Shown here: positions 1 to 19,240 of the stretch, one piece after another | Layout: each line of letters starts with the position of its first letter | Numbering within the stretch: position 1 is the first letter of the stretch | Assembly (NCBI RefSeq): GCF_005491205.1 | Contig: NZ_CP028035.1 | Location: forward strand, 310,001-374,000 | DNA: 64,000 bases | Direction: 5' to 3' | From: Nissabacter sp. SGAir0207 | Lineage (GTDB): Bacteria > Pseudomonadota > Gammaproteobacteria > Enterobacterales > Enterobacteriaceae | Translations under genes and position numbers: made by a program | Notes under the pieces: model-generated | The model's database searches: none | What the model saw: only the letters and a program-made list of their open reading frames with translations | Told to the model about the DNA's origin: nothing

Positions 1-163
<163 letters not shown>

Positions 164-183
164 TCAGGTCATTGAGCGATTGA

Positions 184-2584
<2,401 letters not shown>

Positions 2585-2595
2585 TTAGAGGATAA

Positions 2596-2877
<282 letters not shown>

Positions 2878-2882
2878 GGTAG

Positions 2883-4811
<1,929 letters not shown>

Positions 4812-4835
4812 TAGAGTAGCGCTCTCAAATACGAT

Positions 4836-4867
4836 AAACGGCTCAGGAAATGAGCCGTTTATTTTTT
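4836..4867 (+). terminator. Rho-independent terminator of the S10 operon
   Basis: A perfect 10 bp stem, AAACGGCTCA with TGAGCCGTTT, closes a GGAAA loop and is followed by ATTTTTT. It lies between rpsQ and the spc promoter and separates the two operons. Confidence 0.93.
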
Positions 4868-4888
4868 CTACCCATTATTTGGAAGCAG

Positions 4889-4908
4889 TGTTATAATGCT
4901 GCGCCCTC
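4889..4908 (+). promoter_or_regulatory. spc operon promoter (extended -10)
   Basis: TGTTATAAT at 4889-4897 is a full extended -10 element. It is followed by a GC-rich discriminator (GCTGCGCCCTC), the type linked to stringent control of ribosomal operons. No good -35 hexamer is seen at the usual distance. The position, about 80 bases before rplN, matches the known E. coli spc promoter. Confidence 0.75.
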
Positions 4909-4963
4909 ATTTTGGGGCTTTTAAATGACCTATCATGGGTCCTAAAGTAGTAGTTGACATTAG

Positions 4964-6545
<1,582 letters not shown>

Positions 6546-6572
6546 TTGTCACCAATTGAATCACGGGAGTAA

Positions 6573-6971
<399 letters not shown>

Positions 6972-6985
6972 TTCGGGAGGAAAGA

Positions 6986-7519
6986 ATGTCTCGTGTTGCA
7001 AAAGCACCCGTCGTCATTCCTGCCGGCGTAGAGGTAAAACTCAACGGTCAGGTTATTTCGATTAAGGGTAAAAACGGCGAGCTGACTCGTACTATCCACA
7101 GCTCCGTTGAAGTTAAACAGGAAGAAAACGCACTGACTTTCGCTCCGCGTCAGGGTGCTGTTGACGGTTGGGCCCAAGCGGGTACCACTCGTGCTCTGTT
7201 GAACGCAATGGTAGTTGGTGTTACCGAAGGCTTCACCAAGAAGCTTCAGCTGGTAGGTGTTGGTTATCGTGCAGCCGTAAAAGGCAACGTGGTGAATTTA
7301 GCCCTGGGCTTCTCTCACCCGGTCGAGCACGAACTGCCAGCAGGCATCACTGCTGAGTGTCCGACTCAAACTGAAATCGTGCTGAAAGGCGCTGATAAGC
7401 AGGTGATCGGTCAGGTTGCAGCAGACCTGCGTGCCTATCGCCGTCCTGAGCCTTACAAAGGCAAAGGTGTCCGTTACGCCGACGAAGTCGTGCGTACCAA
7501 AGAGGCTAAGAAGAAGTAA
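6986..7519 (+). CDS. rplF: 50S ribosomal protein L6
   Basis: L6 is 177 residues with two related domains. It lies near the sarcin-ricin loop at the factor binding site. The C-terminal [13 protein letters not shown] motif is intact. It follows rpsH by 14 bases with a CGGGAGGAAAG ribosome binding site. Confidence 0.98.
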   Translation: MSRVAKAPVVIPAGVEVKLNGQVISIKGKNGELTRTIHSSVEVKQEENALTFAPRQGAVDGWAQAGTTRALLNAMVVGVTEGFTKKLQLVGVGYRAAVKGNVVNLALGFSHPVEHELPAGITAECPTQTEIVLKGADKQVIGQVAADLRAYRRPEPYKGKGVRYADEVVRTKEAKKK

Positions 7520-7882
<363 letters not shown>

Positions 7883-7887
7883 GGTAG

Positions 7888-8397
<510 letters not shown>

Positions 8398-8402
8398 TAA
8401 CC

Positions 8403-8582
8403 ATGGCAAAGACTATTAAAGTAACTCAAGTTCGCAGCTCTATTGGCCGTTTGCCGAAACACAAGGCAACTCTGGTTGGTCTTGGTCTGCGTCGCATTGG
8501 TCACACCGTAGAGCGCGAGGATACTCCTGCTGTACGCGGTATGATCAACCTGGTTTCCTACATGGTTAAAGTTGAGGAGTAA
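8403..8582 (+). CDS. rpmD: 50S ribosomal protein L30
   Basis: This short gene encodes a 59-residue protein that starts [16 protein letters not shown] and ends in VSYMVKVEE, which is typical L30. It sits five bases after rpsE and three before rplO. L30 is a small globular protein of the large subunit found in the spc operon of most bacteria. Confidence 0.97.
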   Translation: MAKTIKVTQVRSSIGRLPKHKATLVGLGLRRIGHTVEREDTPAVRGMINLVSYMVKVEE

Positions 8583-8585
8583 CAG

Positions 8586-9020
8586 ATGCGTTTGAATACT
8601 CTGTCTCCGGCTGAAGGTGCCAAGCAAGCGCCGAAGCGTGTAGGTCGTGGTATTGGTTCTGGCCTGGGTAAAACCGGCGGCCGTGGTCACAAAGGTCAGA
8701 ACTCTCGTTCTGGCGGTGGCGTACGTCGTGGTTTCGAAGGTGGTCAGATGCCTCTGTACCGTCGTCTGCCGAAATTCGGCTTCACTTCTCGCAAAGCTAT
8801 GATCACGGCAGAAGTTCGTCTGTCTGAACTGGCTCAAGTAGAAGGCGATGTTATCGACCTGAACACGCTGAAAGCCGCTAACGTAGTTGGTACTCAGATT
8901 GAATTCGCTAAAGTTATGCTGTCTGGCGAAATCAATCGTGCAGTAACTGTACGTGGTCTGCGTGTCACCAAAGGCGCTCGTGCTGCTATCGAAGCTGCTG
9001 GCGGTAAAATTGAGGAATAA
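8586..9020 (+). CDS. rplO: 50S ribosomal protein L15
   Basis: L15 is 144 residues with the Gly- and Arg-rich N-terminal extension ([19 protein letters not shown]) that threads into 23S rRNA. It is a late assembly protein. It lies between rpmD and secY with spacings of three and seven bases. Confidence 0.98.
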   Translation: MRLNTLSPAEGAKQAPKRVGRGIGSGLGKTGGRGHKGQNSRSGGGVRRGFEGGQMPLYRRLPKFGFTSRKAMITAEVRLSELAQVEGDVIDLNTLKAANVVGTQIEFAKVMLSGEINRAVTVRGLRVTKGARAAIEAAGGKIEE

Positions 9021-9027
9021 GTAGCAG

Positions 9028-10359
9028 ATGGCTAAGCAACCAGGATTAGATTTTCAAAGTGCTAAAGGTGGACTTGGCGAACTGAAGCGCAGACTTTTGT
9101 TTGTTATCGGGGCGCTCATAGTTTTCCGTATCGGCTCTTTCATTCCGATTCCTGGTATCGATGCCACTGTGCTTGCGAAATTGCTCGAGCAGCAGCGTGG
9201 CACCATCATTGAAATGTTCAACATGTTCTCTGGTGGTGCCCTTAGCCGTGCCTCTATCTTTGCCTTGGGTATCATGCCGTATATTTCGGCATCGATTATC
9301 ATCCAACTGCTGACGGTGGTTCATCCAGCGTTAGCAGAGATAAAGAAAGAAGGGGAGGCTGGCCGTCGTAAGATAAGTCAGTACACCCGTTATGGCACGC
9401 TGGTATTGGCTATATTCCAGTCCATCGGTATTGCTACCGGACTGCCGAATATGCCTGGTATGCAAGGTCTGGTAATCAATCCAGGCTTTGCGTTCTATTT
9501 TACCGCTGTAGTGAGCCTGGTTACCGGAACGATGTTCCTCATGTGGCTTGGCGAACAGATTACTGAACGCGGTATCGGCAACGGTATCTCAATCATAATC
9601 TTTGCTGGTATTGTGGCTGGTCTCCCACCGGCGATTGCACATACCATTGAGCAAGCTCGACAAGGCGACCTGCACTTCCTTCTGTTGCTGTTGGTTGCAG
9701 TTTTAGTGTTTGCGGTGACTTTCTTCGTGGTGTTTGTCGAGCGTGGTCAACGTCGTATCGTTGTCAACTACGCTAAGCGCCAACAAGGCCGTCGCGTTTA
9801 TGCAGCACAGAGTACGCACTTACCGCTGAAAGTGAATATGGCAGGGGTTATCCCGGCAATCTTCGCATCAAGCATCATCCTGTTCCCGGCCACGATTGCA
9901 TCATGGTTTGGGGGCGGAACCGGTTGGAACTGGCTGACGACAATTTCGCTGTATTTGCAGCCTGGACAACCGCTTTATGTGTTACTCTATGCGACTGCGA
10001 TCATCTTCTTCTGTTTCTTCTACACGGCGTTGGTCTTCAACCCGCGTGAAACAGCAGATAACCTGAAGAAGTCCGGTGCATTCGTGCCAGGAATTCGTCC
10101 GGGAGAGCAAACGGCGAAATACATCGATAAAGTGATGACTCGTTTGACCTTAATTGGCGCCCTGTACATTACTTTTATCTGCCTTATCCCGGAGTTCATG
10201 CGTGACGCAATGAAAGTACCTTTCTACTTTGGCGGTACTTCACTGTTAATTGTTGTTGTTGTCATCATGGACTTTATGGCTCAAGTGCAAACTCTGATGA
10301 TGTCTAGTCAGTACGAGTCTGCATTGAAGAAAGCAAACCTGAAAGGCTATAACCGCTAA
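9028..10359 (+). CDS. secY: Protein translocase channel subunit SecY
   Basis: SecY is 443 residues and is the channel of the SecYEG inner membrane translocon. Ten hydrophobic segments can be picked out. The first is [19 protein letters not shown], followed by the plug region with [19 protein letters not shown]. The large cytoplasmic loop contains [15 protein letters not shown], which contacts the ribosome and SecA. Its place after rplO is the usual one and couples membrane export to ribosome supply. Confidence 0.98.
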   Translation: MAKQPGLDFQSAKGGLGELKRRLLFVIGALIVFRIGSFIPIPGIDATVLAKLLEQQRGTIIEMFNMFSGGALSRASIFALGIMPYISASIIIQLLTVVHPALAEIKKEGEAGRRKISQYTRYGTLVLAIFQSIGIATGLPNMPGMQGLVINPGFAFYFTAVVSLVTGTMFLMWLGEQITERGIGNGISIIIFAGIVAGLPPAIAHTIEQARQGDLHFLLLLLVAVLVFAVTFFVVFVERGQRRIVVNYAKRQQGRRVYAAQSTHLPLKVNMAGVIPAIFASSIILFPATIASWFGGGTGWNWLTTISLYLQPGQPLYVLLYATAIIFFCFFYTALVFNPRETADNLKKSGAFVPGIRPGEQTAKYIDKVMTRLTLIGALYITFICLIPEFMRDAMKVPFYFGGTSLLIVVVVIMDFMAQVQTLMMSSQYESALKKANLKGYNR

Positions 10360-10366
10360 CAGGTGA

Positions 10367-10507
<141 letters not shown>

Positions 10508-10525
10508 TTATCTCGCATATTTTTC

Positions 10526-10554
10526 TTGCAAAGTTGGGTTGAGCTGGCTAGATT
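10526..10554 (+). promoter_or_regulatory. Putative alpha operon promoter
   Basis: TTGCAA at 10526-10531 and TAGATT at 10549-10554 are 17 bases apart and lie where the E. coli alpha promoter maps. The -10 overlaps a perfect 8 bp stem (GCTGGCTA, GAT loop, TAGCCAGC, 10543-10561) followed by CAATCTTTT. That stem may act as a weak terminator for transcripts arriving from secY-rpmJ. Confidence 0.5.
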
Positions 10555-10561
10555 AGCCAGC

Positions 10562-10656
10562 CAATCTTTTGTATGTCGCTGCAACACTATTTGAGTATCC
10601 TGAAAACGGGCTTTTCAGAATGGTGTTGCCGTATAAAAATGTAGGAGTGCATAGTG
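10562..10656 (+). promoter_or_regulatory. Alpha operon leader, S4 repressor target
   Basis: The leader up to the GTG of rpsM is close to the E. coli alpha operon leader (Rfam Alpha_RBS), which folds into a nested pseudoknot. It contains TGCAACACTA near 10580 that can pair with the later TGGTGTTGC, and a CCTGAAAACGGGCTTTTCAG hairpin. In E. coli, ribosomal protein S4 traps this fold and blocks rpsM translation. The gene for S4 lies in this operon. Confidence 0.75.
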
Positions 10657-11010
10657 GCCCGTATAGCAGGCATTAACATTCCTGATCAAAAACATACCGT
10701 AATCGCATTAACTTCGATCTATGGTATCGGTAAGACCCGCTCACAGGCTATCTGTGCAGCTGCGGGTATTGCTGAAAATGTTAAGATCAGTGAGCTGTCT
10801 GAAGAGCAAATCGATAAGCTGCGTGACGAAGTTGCCAAGTTTGTTGTCGAAGGTGATCTGCGTCGTGAAGTTACCCTGAGCATCAAGCGTCTGATGGACC
10901 TTGGTACTTATCGTGGTTTGCGTCATCGTCGTGGTCTGCCGGTTCGCGGTCAGCGTACTAAGACCAACGCACGTACCCGTAAGGGTCCGCGCAAACCGAT
11001 CAAGAAATAA
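10654..11010 (+). CDS. rpsM: 30S ribosomal protein S13
   Basis: S13 is 118 residues and starts with GTG at 10654 ([13 protein letters not shown] after the initiator), behind GTAGGAGTGC. The GTG is conserved in E. coli, where S4 represses from this site. S13 contacts the P-site tRNA and bridge B1. The C-terminal basic tail ends GPRKPIKK. Confidence 0.97.
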   Translation: MARIAGINIPDQKHTVIALTSIYGIGKTRSQAICAAAGIAENVKISELSEEQIDKLRDEVAKFVVEGDLRREVTLSIKRLMDLGTYRGLRHRRGLPVRGQRTKTNARTRKGPRKPIKK

Positions 11011-11023
11011 TCGGGGTGATTGA

Positions 11024-11416
<393 letters not shown>

Positions 11417-11428
11417 CGCTGCTTTTAG

Positions 11429-12067
<639 letters not shown>

Positions 12068-12092
12068 AGCTTAGTACCAAAGAGAGGACACA

Positions 12093-13082
12093 ATGCAGGG
12101 TTCTGTGACAGAGTTTCTAAAACCGCGCCTGGTAGATATCGAGCAAGTCAGTTCGACGCACGCCAAGGTGACCCTTGAGCCGTTAGAGCGTGGCTTTGGC
12201 CATACTCTTGGCAACGCACTGCGCCGTATTCTGCTTTCATCCATGCCGGGTTGCGCGGTGACCGAGGTTGAGATTGATGGTGTACTACATGAGTACAGCA
12301 CCAAAGAAGGCGTACAGGAAGATATCCTGGAGATCCTGCTCAACCTGAAAGGGCTGGCGGTGAGAGTTCAAGGCAAAGATGAAGTTATTCTTACCCTGAA
12401 TAAATCTGGCATTGGCCCTGTGACTGCAGCCGACATCACCCATGATGGTGATGTCGAAATCGTCAAGCCGCAACATATTATCTGTCATCTGACCGATGAG
12501 AACGCTGCTATCAGCATGCGTATCAAGGTTCAGCGTGGCCGTGGATATGTGCCGGCGTCTGCCCGAATTCATTCGGAAGAAGATGAGCGCCCGATCGGTC
12601 GTCTGCTCGTTGACGCCTGCTACAGCCCTGTAGAGCGTATCGCCTACAATGTTGAAGCAGCGCGTGTTGAGCAACGTACTGACCTGGATAAGCTGGTCAT
12701 CGAGATGGAAACCAACGGTACGATCGATCCTGAAGAGGCGATCCGTCGTGCGGCGACCATTTTGGCTGAACAACTGGAAGCTTTCGTTGACTTACGTGAT
12801 GTACGTCAGCCGGAAGTGAAAGAAGAGAAGCCTGAGTTCGATCCGATCCTGCTGCGCCCTGTTGACGATCTGGAATTGACTGTCCGCTCTGCTAACTGCC
12901 TCAAGGCAGAAGCTATCCACTACATCGGTGATCTGGTACAGCGTACCGAGGTTGAGTTGCTGAAAACGCCAAACCTGGGTAAAAAATCTCTTACTGAGAT
13001 TAAAGACGTGCTGGCCTCCCGTGGTCTGTCTCTGGGCATGCGCCTGGAAAACTGGCCGCCGGCAAGCATTGCTGACGAGTAA
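12093..13082 (+). CDS. rpoA: RNA polymerase alpha subunit
   Basis: The alpha subunit is 329 residues, as in E. coli. Residues 1-235 form the dimerisation domain that nucleates polymerase assembly. After a flexible linker, residues from about 249 form the C-terminal domain. This contains the [10 protein letters not shown] segment, with the arginine (265 in E. coli) that binds UP elements and contacts activators such as CRP. The gene lies between rpsD and rplQ in the alpha operon. Confidence 0.99.
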
Positions 13083-13098
13083 CCGGATCACAGGTTAA

Positions 13099-13509
<411 letters not shown>

Positions 13510-13528
13510 TCTGTGAGAGCGTAAAAAG

Positions 13529-13551
13529 ACCGGGCCTGGCCCGGTTTTTTT
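13529..13551 (+). terminator. Rho-independent terminator of the alpha operon
   Basis: The stem ACCGGG with CCCGGT around a CCTGG loop is followed by seven T residues. It ends the long ribosomal protein gene block. Confidence 0.93.
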
Positions 13552-13640
13552 ATATCTGAAATTTGCGTATCCTCTTTTTACATTCCTTCCTGCTATTCTT
13601 CACTTACCAATACCCTTCCCCTCTGTTGAGGAATACCATC

Positions 13641-14021
13641 ATGCTCTTTATCGATGAAATGGTTGAACGTCATATCCGGGAAGCTCAAGCCAAGGGTGAA
13701 TTTGACTGCCTGCCCGGTGCCGGTAAACCCCTAGAGCTGGACGATACCAGTGCCGTGCCTGCGGAGCTGCGAGTGGCTTATCGAATACTCAAAAATTCAG
13801 GCTATTTACCACCGGAACTCGAAGCACGCAAAGAGGCGCTGGAGTTGGATACGTTGCTGCATGAGATCCATAAAGAGGATCCTCAGTACGATGTCATTAG
13901 CCAGAAATTACGGGTGCTGGAGTTGCGCTTACAGCAAGCAGGGATCAACACTGATTTTTTAAAAGGTGAGTATCAACAGCGGATTAGTGAGAAACTGAGC
14001 GCACATTCTGCAAAAAAATAG
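13641..14021 (+). CDS. yhdN: DUF1992 family protein YhdN
   Basis: This 126-residue protein starts at the ATG at 13641 ([16 protein letters not shown]), with TGAGGAA seven bases upstream. A longer reading from 13563 lacks family support. The motifs [13 protein letters not shown] and [20 protein letters not shown] mark the DUF1992 (DnaJ-like, YhdN) family, whose role is not established. In E. coli zntR is found in this interval between rplQ and mscL. No zntR is present here. Confidence 0.93.
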   Translation: MLFIDEMVERHIREAQAKGEFDCLPGAGKPLELDDTSAVPAELRVAYRILKNSGYLPPELEARKEALELDTLLHEIHKEDPQYDVISQKLRVLELRLQQAGINTDFLKGEYQQRISEKLSAHSAKK

Positions 14022-14107
14022 CCGTTAGCGAATATGGTATTTTGATAGCGATCGTCTATGATTATCTCGTTTTCACCCACACTTCTTTCATTTCAAATGA
14101 GGTTACG

Positions 14108-14287
14108 ATGAGCCGTCATCAACACAATAAAGGCACAATTCAGGACAATGCGCTGCACGCGCTGCTTCATGACACTCTGTTCAGACAGCGAGTAGAAAAG
14201 AACAAAAAAGGGAAGGGTAGCTATCAGCGTAAGGGCAAGCACGCTAAGGGCGGAAACACGGAGGTCAGTGGTAAGCGTTTTCGCTGA
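14108..14287 (+). CDS. arfA: Alternative ribosome-rescue factor ArfA
   Basis: ArfA is 59 residues starting [16 protein letters not shown], with the core [21 protein letters not shown] and the basic stretch RKGKHAKGG. It recruits RF2 to ribosomes stalled on nonstop mRNA when tmRNA is lacking. The start at 14108 follows GAGGTTACG. The 3' end of the frame lies in a strong hairpin (14263-14303), which in E. coli makes the arfA message itself nonstop and so a tmRNA target. The frame is shorter than the 72 codons of E. coli because the stop falls in the hairpin loop. Confidence 0.93.
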   Translation: MSRHQHNKGTIQDNALHALLHDTLFRQRVEKNKKGKGSYQRKGKHAKGGNTEVSGKRFR

Positions 14288-14303
14288 ACTTTTACCACTG
14301 ACC
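14263..14303 (+). terminator. Hairpin within the 3' end of arfA
   Basis: A perfect 12 bp stem (GGTCAGTGGTAA with TTACCACTGACC) encloses a smaller GCG-TTTT-CGC hairpin and the arfA TGA stop at 14285-14287. In E. coli the matching structure gives transcript ends inside the coding region, by termination or RNase III cutting, so that ArfA is made only when tmRNA fails. It may also serve as the end of the convergent mscL transcript. No clear T run follows, so RNase III cutting is as likely as termination. Confidence 0.8.
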
Positions 14304-14324
14304 TTTGTTCAAAGCTTGATTCGA

Positions 14325-14735
14325 CTACTTGGTATTCTGCTGTTTAAGTAAATCGCGAATTTCAACCAACAGTTTCTCTTCTGCACTCTGCTTCGGTGCT
14401 GCCGCAGGTTTCTCTTCCTCTTTACGACGCAGGCGGTTCATCAATTTGATGGCAATGAAAATCGCCAGCGCGATGATGATGAAGTCAAAAATGTTTTGGA
14501 TAAAGACGCCATACTTCATGACTACTGCAGGTACAGTGCCCTGAGCTTCCCTCAAGACGAGCTCAAACTGCTTAAAATCTACGCCCCCAATTAACAGGCC
14601 CAGCGGCGGCATGATAATGTCAGCAACCAGCGATGACACAATTTTGCCAAATGCGGCACCAATGATCACACCGACGGCCAAATCCACCACATTGCCACGC
14701 ATGGCAAACTCACGAAACTCTTTAAAGAAACTCAT
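14325..14735 (-). CDS. mscL: Large-conductance mechanosensitive channel MscL
   Basis: MscL is 136 residues, as in E. coli. It is a homopentameric inner membrane channel that opens on hypo-osmotic shock. The N-terminal amphipathic helix [15 protein letters not shown] precedes TM1 ([18 protein letters not shown]). TM2 ([17 protein letters not shown]) is followed by the charged cytoplasmic helix. It is the last gene of a leftward group with trkA, rsmB, fmt and def, and it converges on arfA. Confidence 0.97.
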   Translation of the reverse strand: MSFFKEFREFAMRGNVVDLAVGVIIGAAFGKIVSSLVADIIMPPLGLLIGGVDFKQFELVLREAQGTVPAVVMKYGVFIQNIFDFIIIALAIFIAIKLMNRLRRKEEEKPAAAPKQSAEEKLLVEIRDLLKQQNTK

Positions 14736-14856
14736 ACATCACTCCTTGCCAAAATAACTCAAGTGACTACAAGTAAAGCGCATTCACGGCTATCTTGCTA
14801 CCAAAGTTGACTATTTTGGTCGGGTTTGCTGGTTTCTAGAGCACTCGCTTAGGCGA

Positions 14857-16233
14857 TCACAGGAAGAACGGGCTTGGCTGGAACAGACGTTCGACATCGG
14901 GAACAAATTTCTTGTCGGTAATAAACATGATGACGTGATCACCTTGCTCTATACGCGACTGACGGTTGGCAATGATCACCTCGTCACCACGAACGATCGC
15001 CCCGATGGTCGTGCCAGGTGGCAGCTTGATCTCTTCCACGCGGCGGCCCACTACCTTGGAGGTGCTCTCATCGCCATGGGCAATGGCTTCAATCGCCTCA
15101 GCTACTCCACGGCGCAGCGAGGAGACACTCACGATATCCGCTTTGCGTACATGCCCCAGTAGGGCAGAGATGGTGGCCTGTTGGGGGGAGATGGCGACAT
15201 CAATTACGCTACCTTGGACTAAATCAACATAGGCGCGGCGCTGAATCAGCACCATGGCCTTTTTGGCACCCATCCTCTTCGCCAGCATTGCGGACATAAT
15301 GTTGGCTTCATCATCGTTGGTGATGGCGATAAAGACATCCACCTGCTCCACATGCTCTTCAGCCAGCAGCTCCTGATCAGAAGCGTCGCCATAAAATACG
15401 ATGGTGTCCTGTAACAGCTCAGCCAGTTCTGCCGCCCGGTGCTGATCGCGCTCAATCAGTTTGACGCTGTAATTCTTCTCCAATCGACGCGCCAGACCGG
15501 CCCCGACGTTACCACCGCCCACAATCATGATGCGCTTGTAAGGTTTTTCCAGCCGCTGTAGCTCACTCATCACAGCGCGGATGTGCTGGGATGCGGCAAC
15601 GAAAAAGACCTCATCGCCAGCTTCAATAATTGTCGAGCCTTGTGGGCGGATCGGGTGATCCTGACGGAAAATTGCCGCCACGCGAGTGTCGATGTGCGGC
15701 ATATGCTCACGCATGGTAGAGAGGGCATTACCGACCAGCGGGCCGCCATAATAGGCTTTGACCGCGGCGATGCTCACTTTCCCTTCCGCAAAATTCACAA
15801 CCTGAAGCGCGCCCGGATACTCGATCAATTTATAGATGTAATCGATCACCAGTTGCTCAGGCGAGATCAAGTGATCGATCGGCACCGCGTCGGCGTTGAA
15901 CAGCTTTTCCGATTCCCGGATGTAATCTGCTGAACGGATACGGGCGATCCGATTCGGCGTGTTAAACAGGGAGTAGGCGATCTGACATGCCACCATGTTG
16001 GTTTCATCAGAGTTTGTGACAGCCACCAACATGTCCGCGTCACCAGCACCCGCTTCCCGCAACACACGTGGATGGGAGCCATGTCCCTGAACGACACGAA
16101 GGTCGAATTTATCCTGGAGCTGACGCAGATGGGCAGCATTGGTATCGACAACAGTAATGTCGTTGTTTTCACCGACCAGGTTCTCCGCCAGGGTTCCACC
16201 CACCTGACCAGCCCCAAGAATAATGATCTTCAT
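14857..16233 (-). CDS. trkA: Trk potassium uptake regulatory protein TrkA
   Basis: TrkA is 458 residues, as in E. coli. It is the peripheral NAD(H)-binding subunit that gates the TrkH/TrkG potassium channels. It contains two RCK units in tandem. The first Rossmann motif is [13 protein letters not shown] near residue 7 and the second is [13 protein letters not shown] near residue 239. Each is followed by a TrkA_C domain. It lies 55 bases after rsmB and 121 before mscL. Confidence 0.98.
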   Translation of the reverse strand: MKIIILGAGQVGGTLAENLVGENNDITVVDTNAAHLRQLQDKFDLRVVQGHGSHPRVLREAGAGDADMLVAVTNSDETNMVACQIAYSLFNTPNRIARIRSADYIRESEKLFNADAVPIDHLISPEQLVIDYIYKLIEYPGALQVVNFAEGKVSIAAVKAYYGGPLVGNALSTMREHMPHIDTRVAAIFRQDHPIRPQGSTIIEAGDEVFFVAASQHIRAVMSELQRLEKPYKRIMIVGGGNVGAGLARRLEKNYSVKLIERDQHRAAELAELLQDTIVFYGDASDQELLAEEHVEQVDVFIAITNDDEANIMSAMLAKRMGAKKAMVLIQRRAYVDLVQGSVIDVAISPQQATISALLGHVRKADIVSVSSLRRGVAEAIEAIAHGDESTSKVVGRRVEEIKLPPGTTIGAIVRGDEVIIANRQSRIEQGDHVIMFITDKKFVPDVERLFQPSPFFL

Positions 16234-16288
16234 CGCGGTTTCTTATCCACTCAATAAATTTATCTGGTGCACGCTGCCAGGCCGGCTA

Positions 16289-17578
16289 TCAGGCCTTGGT
16301 CAGTTTAGCGTAGAAGAAGCCATCACCTGCTGTAGGCCCCGGCAGATTCTGCTTGCCCGGATGCGAGCTGTCGCCGGTTTCTACCAAGGTGGCATCTACA
16401 TGACGGGAGAGGAAGTCTGCTATCTGTTCGCTATTCTCTTCCGGCAGGATAGAGCAGGTCGCATACAGCAAGACACCGCCCGACTTCAGGTAGGGCCAAA
16501 TCGCCTCCAGAATGGCTTTCTGCACGGCCACCAATTCAGCAATATCGCTATTGCGACGCAACCACTTGATGTCGGGATGGCGACGGATTACGCCGGTGGC
16601 TGAACAAGGGGCATCTAACAGGATACGATCAAAGCTCAGGCCAGCAGCCCACTGTTCAGGCTGGGTGCCATCACCGCGTTTGACTTCCGCATTCAGTCGC
16701 AGGCGCTGCAGGTTTTCCAACACCCGCTTTAACCGCTGCTCATCAATGTCCACCGCCAATACCTGTGCTTCTGGTGCCGCCTCCAGAATATGTGTGGTCT
16801 TGCCACCGGGCGCTGCACAAAGATCCAGAATACGCTCGCCATTTTGCGGTGCCAAAAGCGGGACGCAACCTTGGGCGGAAGCATCCTGCACTGTTACCCA
16901 GCCGTCAGCGAAACCTGGCAGGTCTGTCACCGGGCATGGAGCCACCAGTCGCAGGGCATCCGGATAGGCATCGTCAATCTCGGCAGCGATGCCCGCCTCT
17001 GCTAACAGCTCAAGATAACGGTCGCGACTATGATGCAGACGGTTAACCCGCAGCCACATGGGAGGGCGCTGGTTATTGGCATCGGCAACGGCCTGCCATT
17101 CGGTCGGGTAGGCTTTACGAATGCGCTCTAACAACCAAGAGGGATGCAAGAAGCGCGATTCCTGTTGGCCTGCCTGTTCAAGCAACGCATCTTGTTGGCG
17201 TTGAAACTGCCGTAAAACGCCGTTGATCAGCCCCTTCAATTGGGGGCGCTTGAGTGCCACTGCGCCTTCCACGGTTTCTGCCAGTACCGCGTGCGCCGGG
17301 ATACGGGTGTAGATCAACTGATACAGGCCAACCATGATGAGGTAGTGCAGCGGGCGCTGTTTGCCGGTCATTGGGCGAGCCATCAACTGTTTGATGCACC
17401 ACTCGAGCTGTGGCAGAACCCGCAGTGTGCCAAAGCAGAGCTCCTGCAACAGGGCTTTATCTTTGTCAGCAATATTCTTCTGGAGAGCAGGAAGGGCAGT
17501 AGAGAGCGACTGTCCCTGATCCAATACCTGACCAATGGCTTTTGCAGCGATGCTGCGTAAATTATATGCGTTTTTCAT
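16289..17578 (-). CDS. rsmB: 16S rRNA m5C967 methyltransferase RsmB
   Basis: RsmB is 429 residues when started at the ATG at 17576-17578 ([14 protein letters not shown]), the family length. A longer reading would run into the fmt spacer. It methylates C967 of 16S rRNA. The N-terminal NusB-like RNA-binding domain is followed by the methyltransferase fold with the SAM motif [11 protein letters not shown]. Two conserved cysteine motifs follow, DAPCSATG and [11 protein letters not shown]. The latter holds one of the two cysteines typical of RNA m5C enzymes. Confidence 0.97.
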   Translation of the reverse strand: MKNAYNLRSIAAKAIGQVLDQGQSLSTALPALQKNIADKDKALLQELCFGTLRVLPQLEWCIKQLMARPMTGKQRPLHYLIMVGLYQLIYTRIPAHAVLAETVEGAVALKRPQLKGLINGVLRQFQRQQDALLEQAGQQESRFLHPSWLLERIRKAYPTEWQAVADANNQRPPMWLRVNRLHHSRDRYLELLAEAGIAAEIDDAYPDALRLVAPCPVTDLPGFADGWVTVQDASAQGCVPLLAPQNGERILDLCAAPGGKTTHILEAAPEAQVLAVDIDEQRLKRVLENLQRLRLNAEVKRGDGTQPEQWAAGLSFDRILLDAPCSATGVIRRHPDIKWLRRNSDIAELVAVQKAILEAIWPYLKSGGVLLYATCSILPEENSEQIADFLSRHVDATLVETGDSSHPGKQNLPGPTAGDGFFYAKLTKA

Positions 17579-17618
17579 AGCTACAAAGCTGACAATGCCA
17601 GCATCAGTAAGGAAAGAG

Positions 17619-17636
17619 GCCCGGCGGAAGCCGGGC
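17619..17636 (-). terminator. Hairpin between fmt and rsmB
   Basis: GCCCGGC and GCCGGGC pair around a four-base loop in the 70-base gap. On the minus strand CTCTTTCCTT follows, a weak pyrimidine tract. It is probably a partial terminator or an RNA-stability element inside the operon. Confidence 0.45.
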
Positions 17637-17648
17637 GCATAGGGTGGG

Positions 17649-18593
17649 TTAGCTGAGTTGTTTACCCACGCTGAACCATTCACGGCGGGAATTTAGCAGG
17701 TCTTGGGCAGACATTGCTTTTTTACCGGCCGGCTGGAGCTGAGTAAGGCTCAATACCCCATCGGCAGTGGCAACCTGGATGCCTTGCTTATCTGCTGCCA
17801 CGATGGTGCCCGGTGCCGCGCTCTGGCTTGGTAAGACTGTTGCCTGCCAGACTTTGACCGGCTGGTCATCGACCATAAAGTAGCTGACCGGCCACGGGTT
17901 AAAGGCGCGGATGCAACGCTCCAGCTGGGCAGCAGAGAGCTGCCAGTCAAGCCGCGCCTCTTCCTTGCTCAGTTTTTCCGCATAGGTCGCGAGCGCATCA
18001 TCCTGCTGCTCAGGCTCTGCCAGCCCAGCTGCCAGGTCAGACAGGGTATTCAGCATGGCGCGCGGGCCCAGTTCCGCCAGCTTGTTATACAGTGTGGCAC
18101 TGGTGTCATCGGCTTGAATGTCACAGGCCAGCTTGGTCAGCATGGCTCCGGTATCCAACCCTACATCCATCTGCATGATAGTGACGCCCGTCTGGCTGTC
18201 ACCAGCCCAGAGAGAGCGTTGAATCGGTGCCGCACCGCGCCAGCGCGGCAGCAGCGAACCATGCACATTGATGCAGCCAAGCTTCGGCATCTCCAGCACC
18301 GCCTGTGGCAAGATCAGGCCATAGGCCACGACAACCATAATGTCGGCGTTCAGCGCCTGCACCAGCGCCTGGCTTTCAGCCGGACGCAGGGACTTGGGCT
18401 GGAAGACCGGGATCTGGTTCTCTTCAGCCAGCACTTTAACAGGGCTAGGGGTAAGTTTGTTGCCTCGGCCGGCCGGACGATCCGGCTGAGTAAAGACACC
18501 TACAACATCATGGTGAGATGTTAAAAGCGCGTCGAGATGACGCGCTGCAAAATCCGGTGTACCGGCAAAAATGATCCGTAATGCGTCAGACAC
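17649..18593 (-). CDS. fmt: Methionyl-tRNA formyltransferase
   Basis: Fmt is 314 residues from a GTG at 18591-18593 ([16 protein letters not shown]), with CAGGAA seven bases upstream. An in-frame TTG two codons earlier sits too close to that site. It formylates initiator Met-tRNA with 10-formyl-tetrahydrofolate. The N-terminal catalytic domain has the [16 protein letters not shown] motif and the QMDVGLDTG motif, with the Asn, His and Asp of the active site. The C-terminal domain binds tRNA. It pairs with def 24 bases upstream. Confidence 0.97.
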   Translation of the reverse strand: MSDALRIIFAGTPDFAARHLDALLTSHHDVVGVFTQPDRPAGRGNKLTPSPVKVLAEENQIPVFQPKSLRPAESQALVQALNADIMVVVAYGLILPQAVLEMPKLGCINVHGSLLPRWRGAAPIQRSLWAGDSQTGVTIMQMDVGLDTGAMLTKLACDIQADDTSATLYNKLAELGPRAMLNTLSDLAAGLAEPEQQDDALATYAEKLSKEEARLDWQLSAAQLERCIRAFNPWPVSYFMVDDQPVKVWQATVLPSQSAAPGTIVAADKQGIQVATADGVLSLTQLQPAGKKAMSAQDLLNSRREWFSVGKQLS

Positions 18594-18617
18594 AATCAAT
18601 TCCTGCTGTCTTCAGAC

Positions 18618-19130
18618 TTAGTTGGCGCGCGCGTTCAGCTTGGCAAGTTTCTCAACTTTCTGGCGGATACGCTGACGTTTCAGCGGCGAGAGGTAATCCA
18701 CAAACAATTTGCCCAGCAAGTGATCCATCTCATGCTGGATACAAATCGCCAGCAGGTCGTCAGCTTCAAGCTCAAACGCTTTGCCGTCACGATCCAGAGC
18801 ACGGATTTTCACTTTTTCGGCACGCGGCACAAACGCCCGCTGCTCAGGGATGGACAAGCAGCCCTCTTCAATCCCGGTTTCGCCACTTTTCTCCAGCATC
18901 TCTGGGTTGATCAACACCAGACGCTGGTCACGGTTTTCAGAAACGTCGATCACGATGATCTGCTGGTGGATATCCACTTGTGTCGCAGCCAGGCCAATCC
19001 CTTCCTCTGCGTACATGGTTTCGAACATATCATCCACGATACGCTGGATTTCGGCATTCACTTCTTTTACTGGCTGCGCGACTTTGCGCAGTCGCTCATC
19101 GGGGTAATGCAATACGTGTAATACGGACAT
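18618..19130 (-). CDS. def: Peptide deformylase
   Basis: Def is 170 residues from the ATG at 19128-19130 ([16 protein letters not shown]). It removes the formyl group from new proteins. The three family motifs are GIGLAATQ near residue 45, EGCLS with the metal ligand C91, and HEMDH with H133, E134 and H137. It starts the leftward operon with fmt, so formylation and deformylation are made together. Its promoter region is shared with divergent dprA. Confidence 0.98.
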   Translation of the reverse strand: MSVLHVLHYPDERLRKVAQPVKEVNAEIQRIVDDMFETMYAEEGIGLAATQVDIHQQIIVIDVSENRDQRLVLINPEMLEKSGETGIEEGCLSIPEQRAFVPRAEKVKIRALDRDGKAFELEADDLLAICIQHEMDHLLGKLFVDYLSPLKRQRIRQKVEKLAKLNARAN

Positions 19131-19240
19131 AAATATTTCGATCTGTGTGCGAGTGATGGATGACAATTACTCTTTATTCTAGACATTTCCCTGCCTGATT
19201 GACAGCATCGAGACAGAAATGTGCCCAGTCAGGAGGCGGT

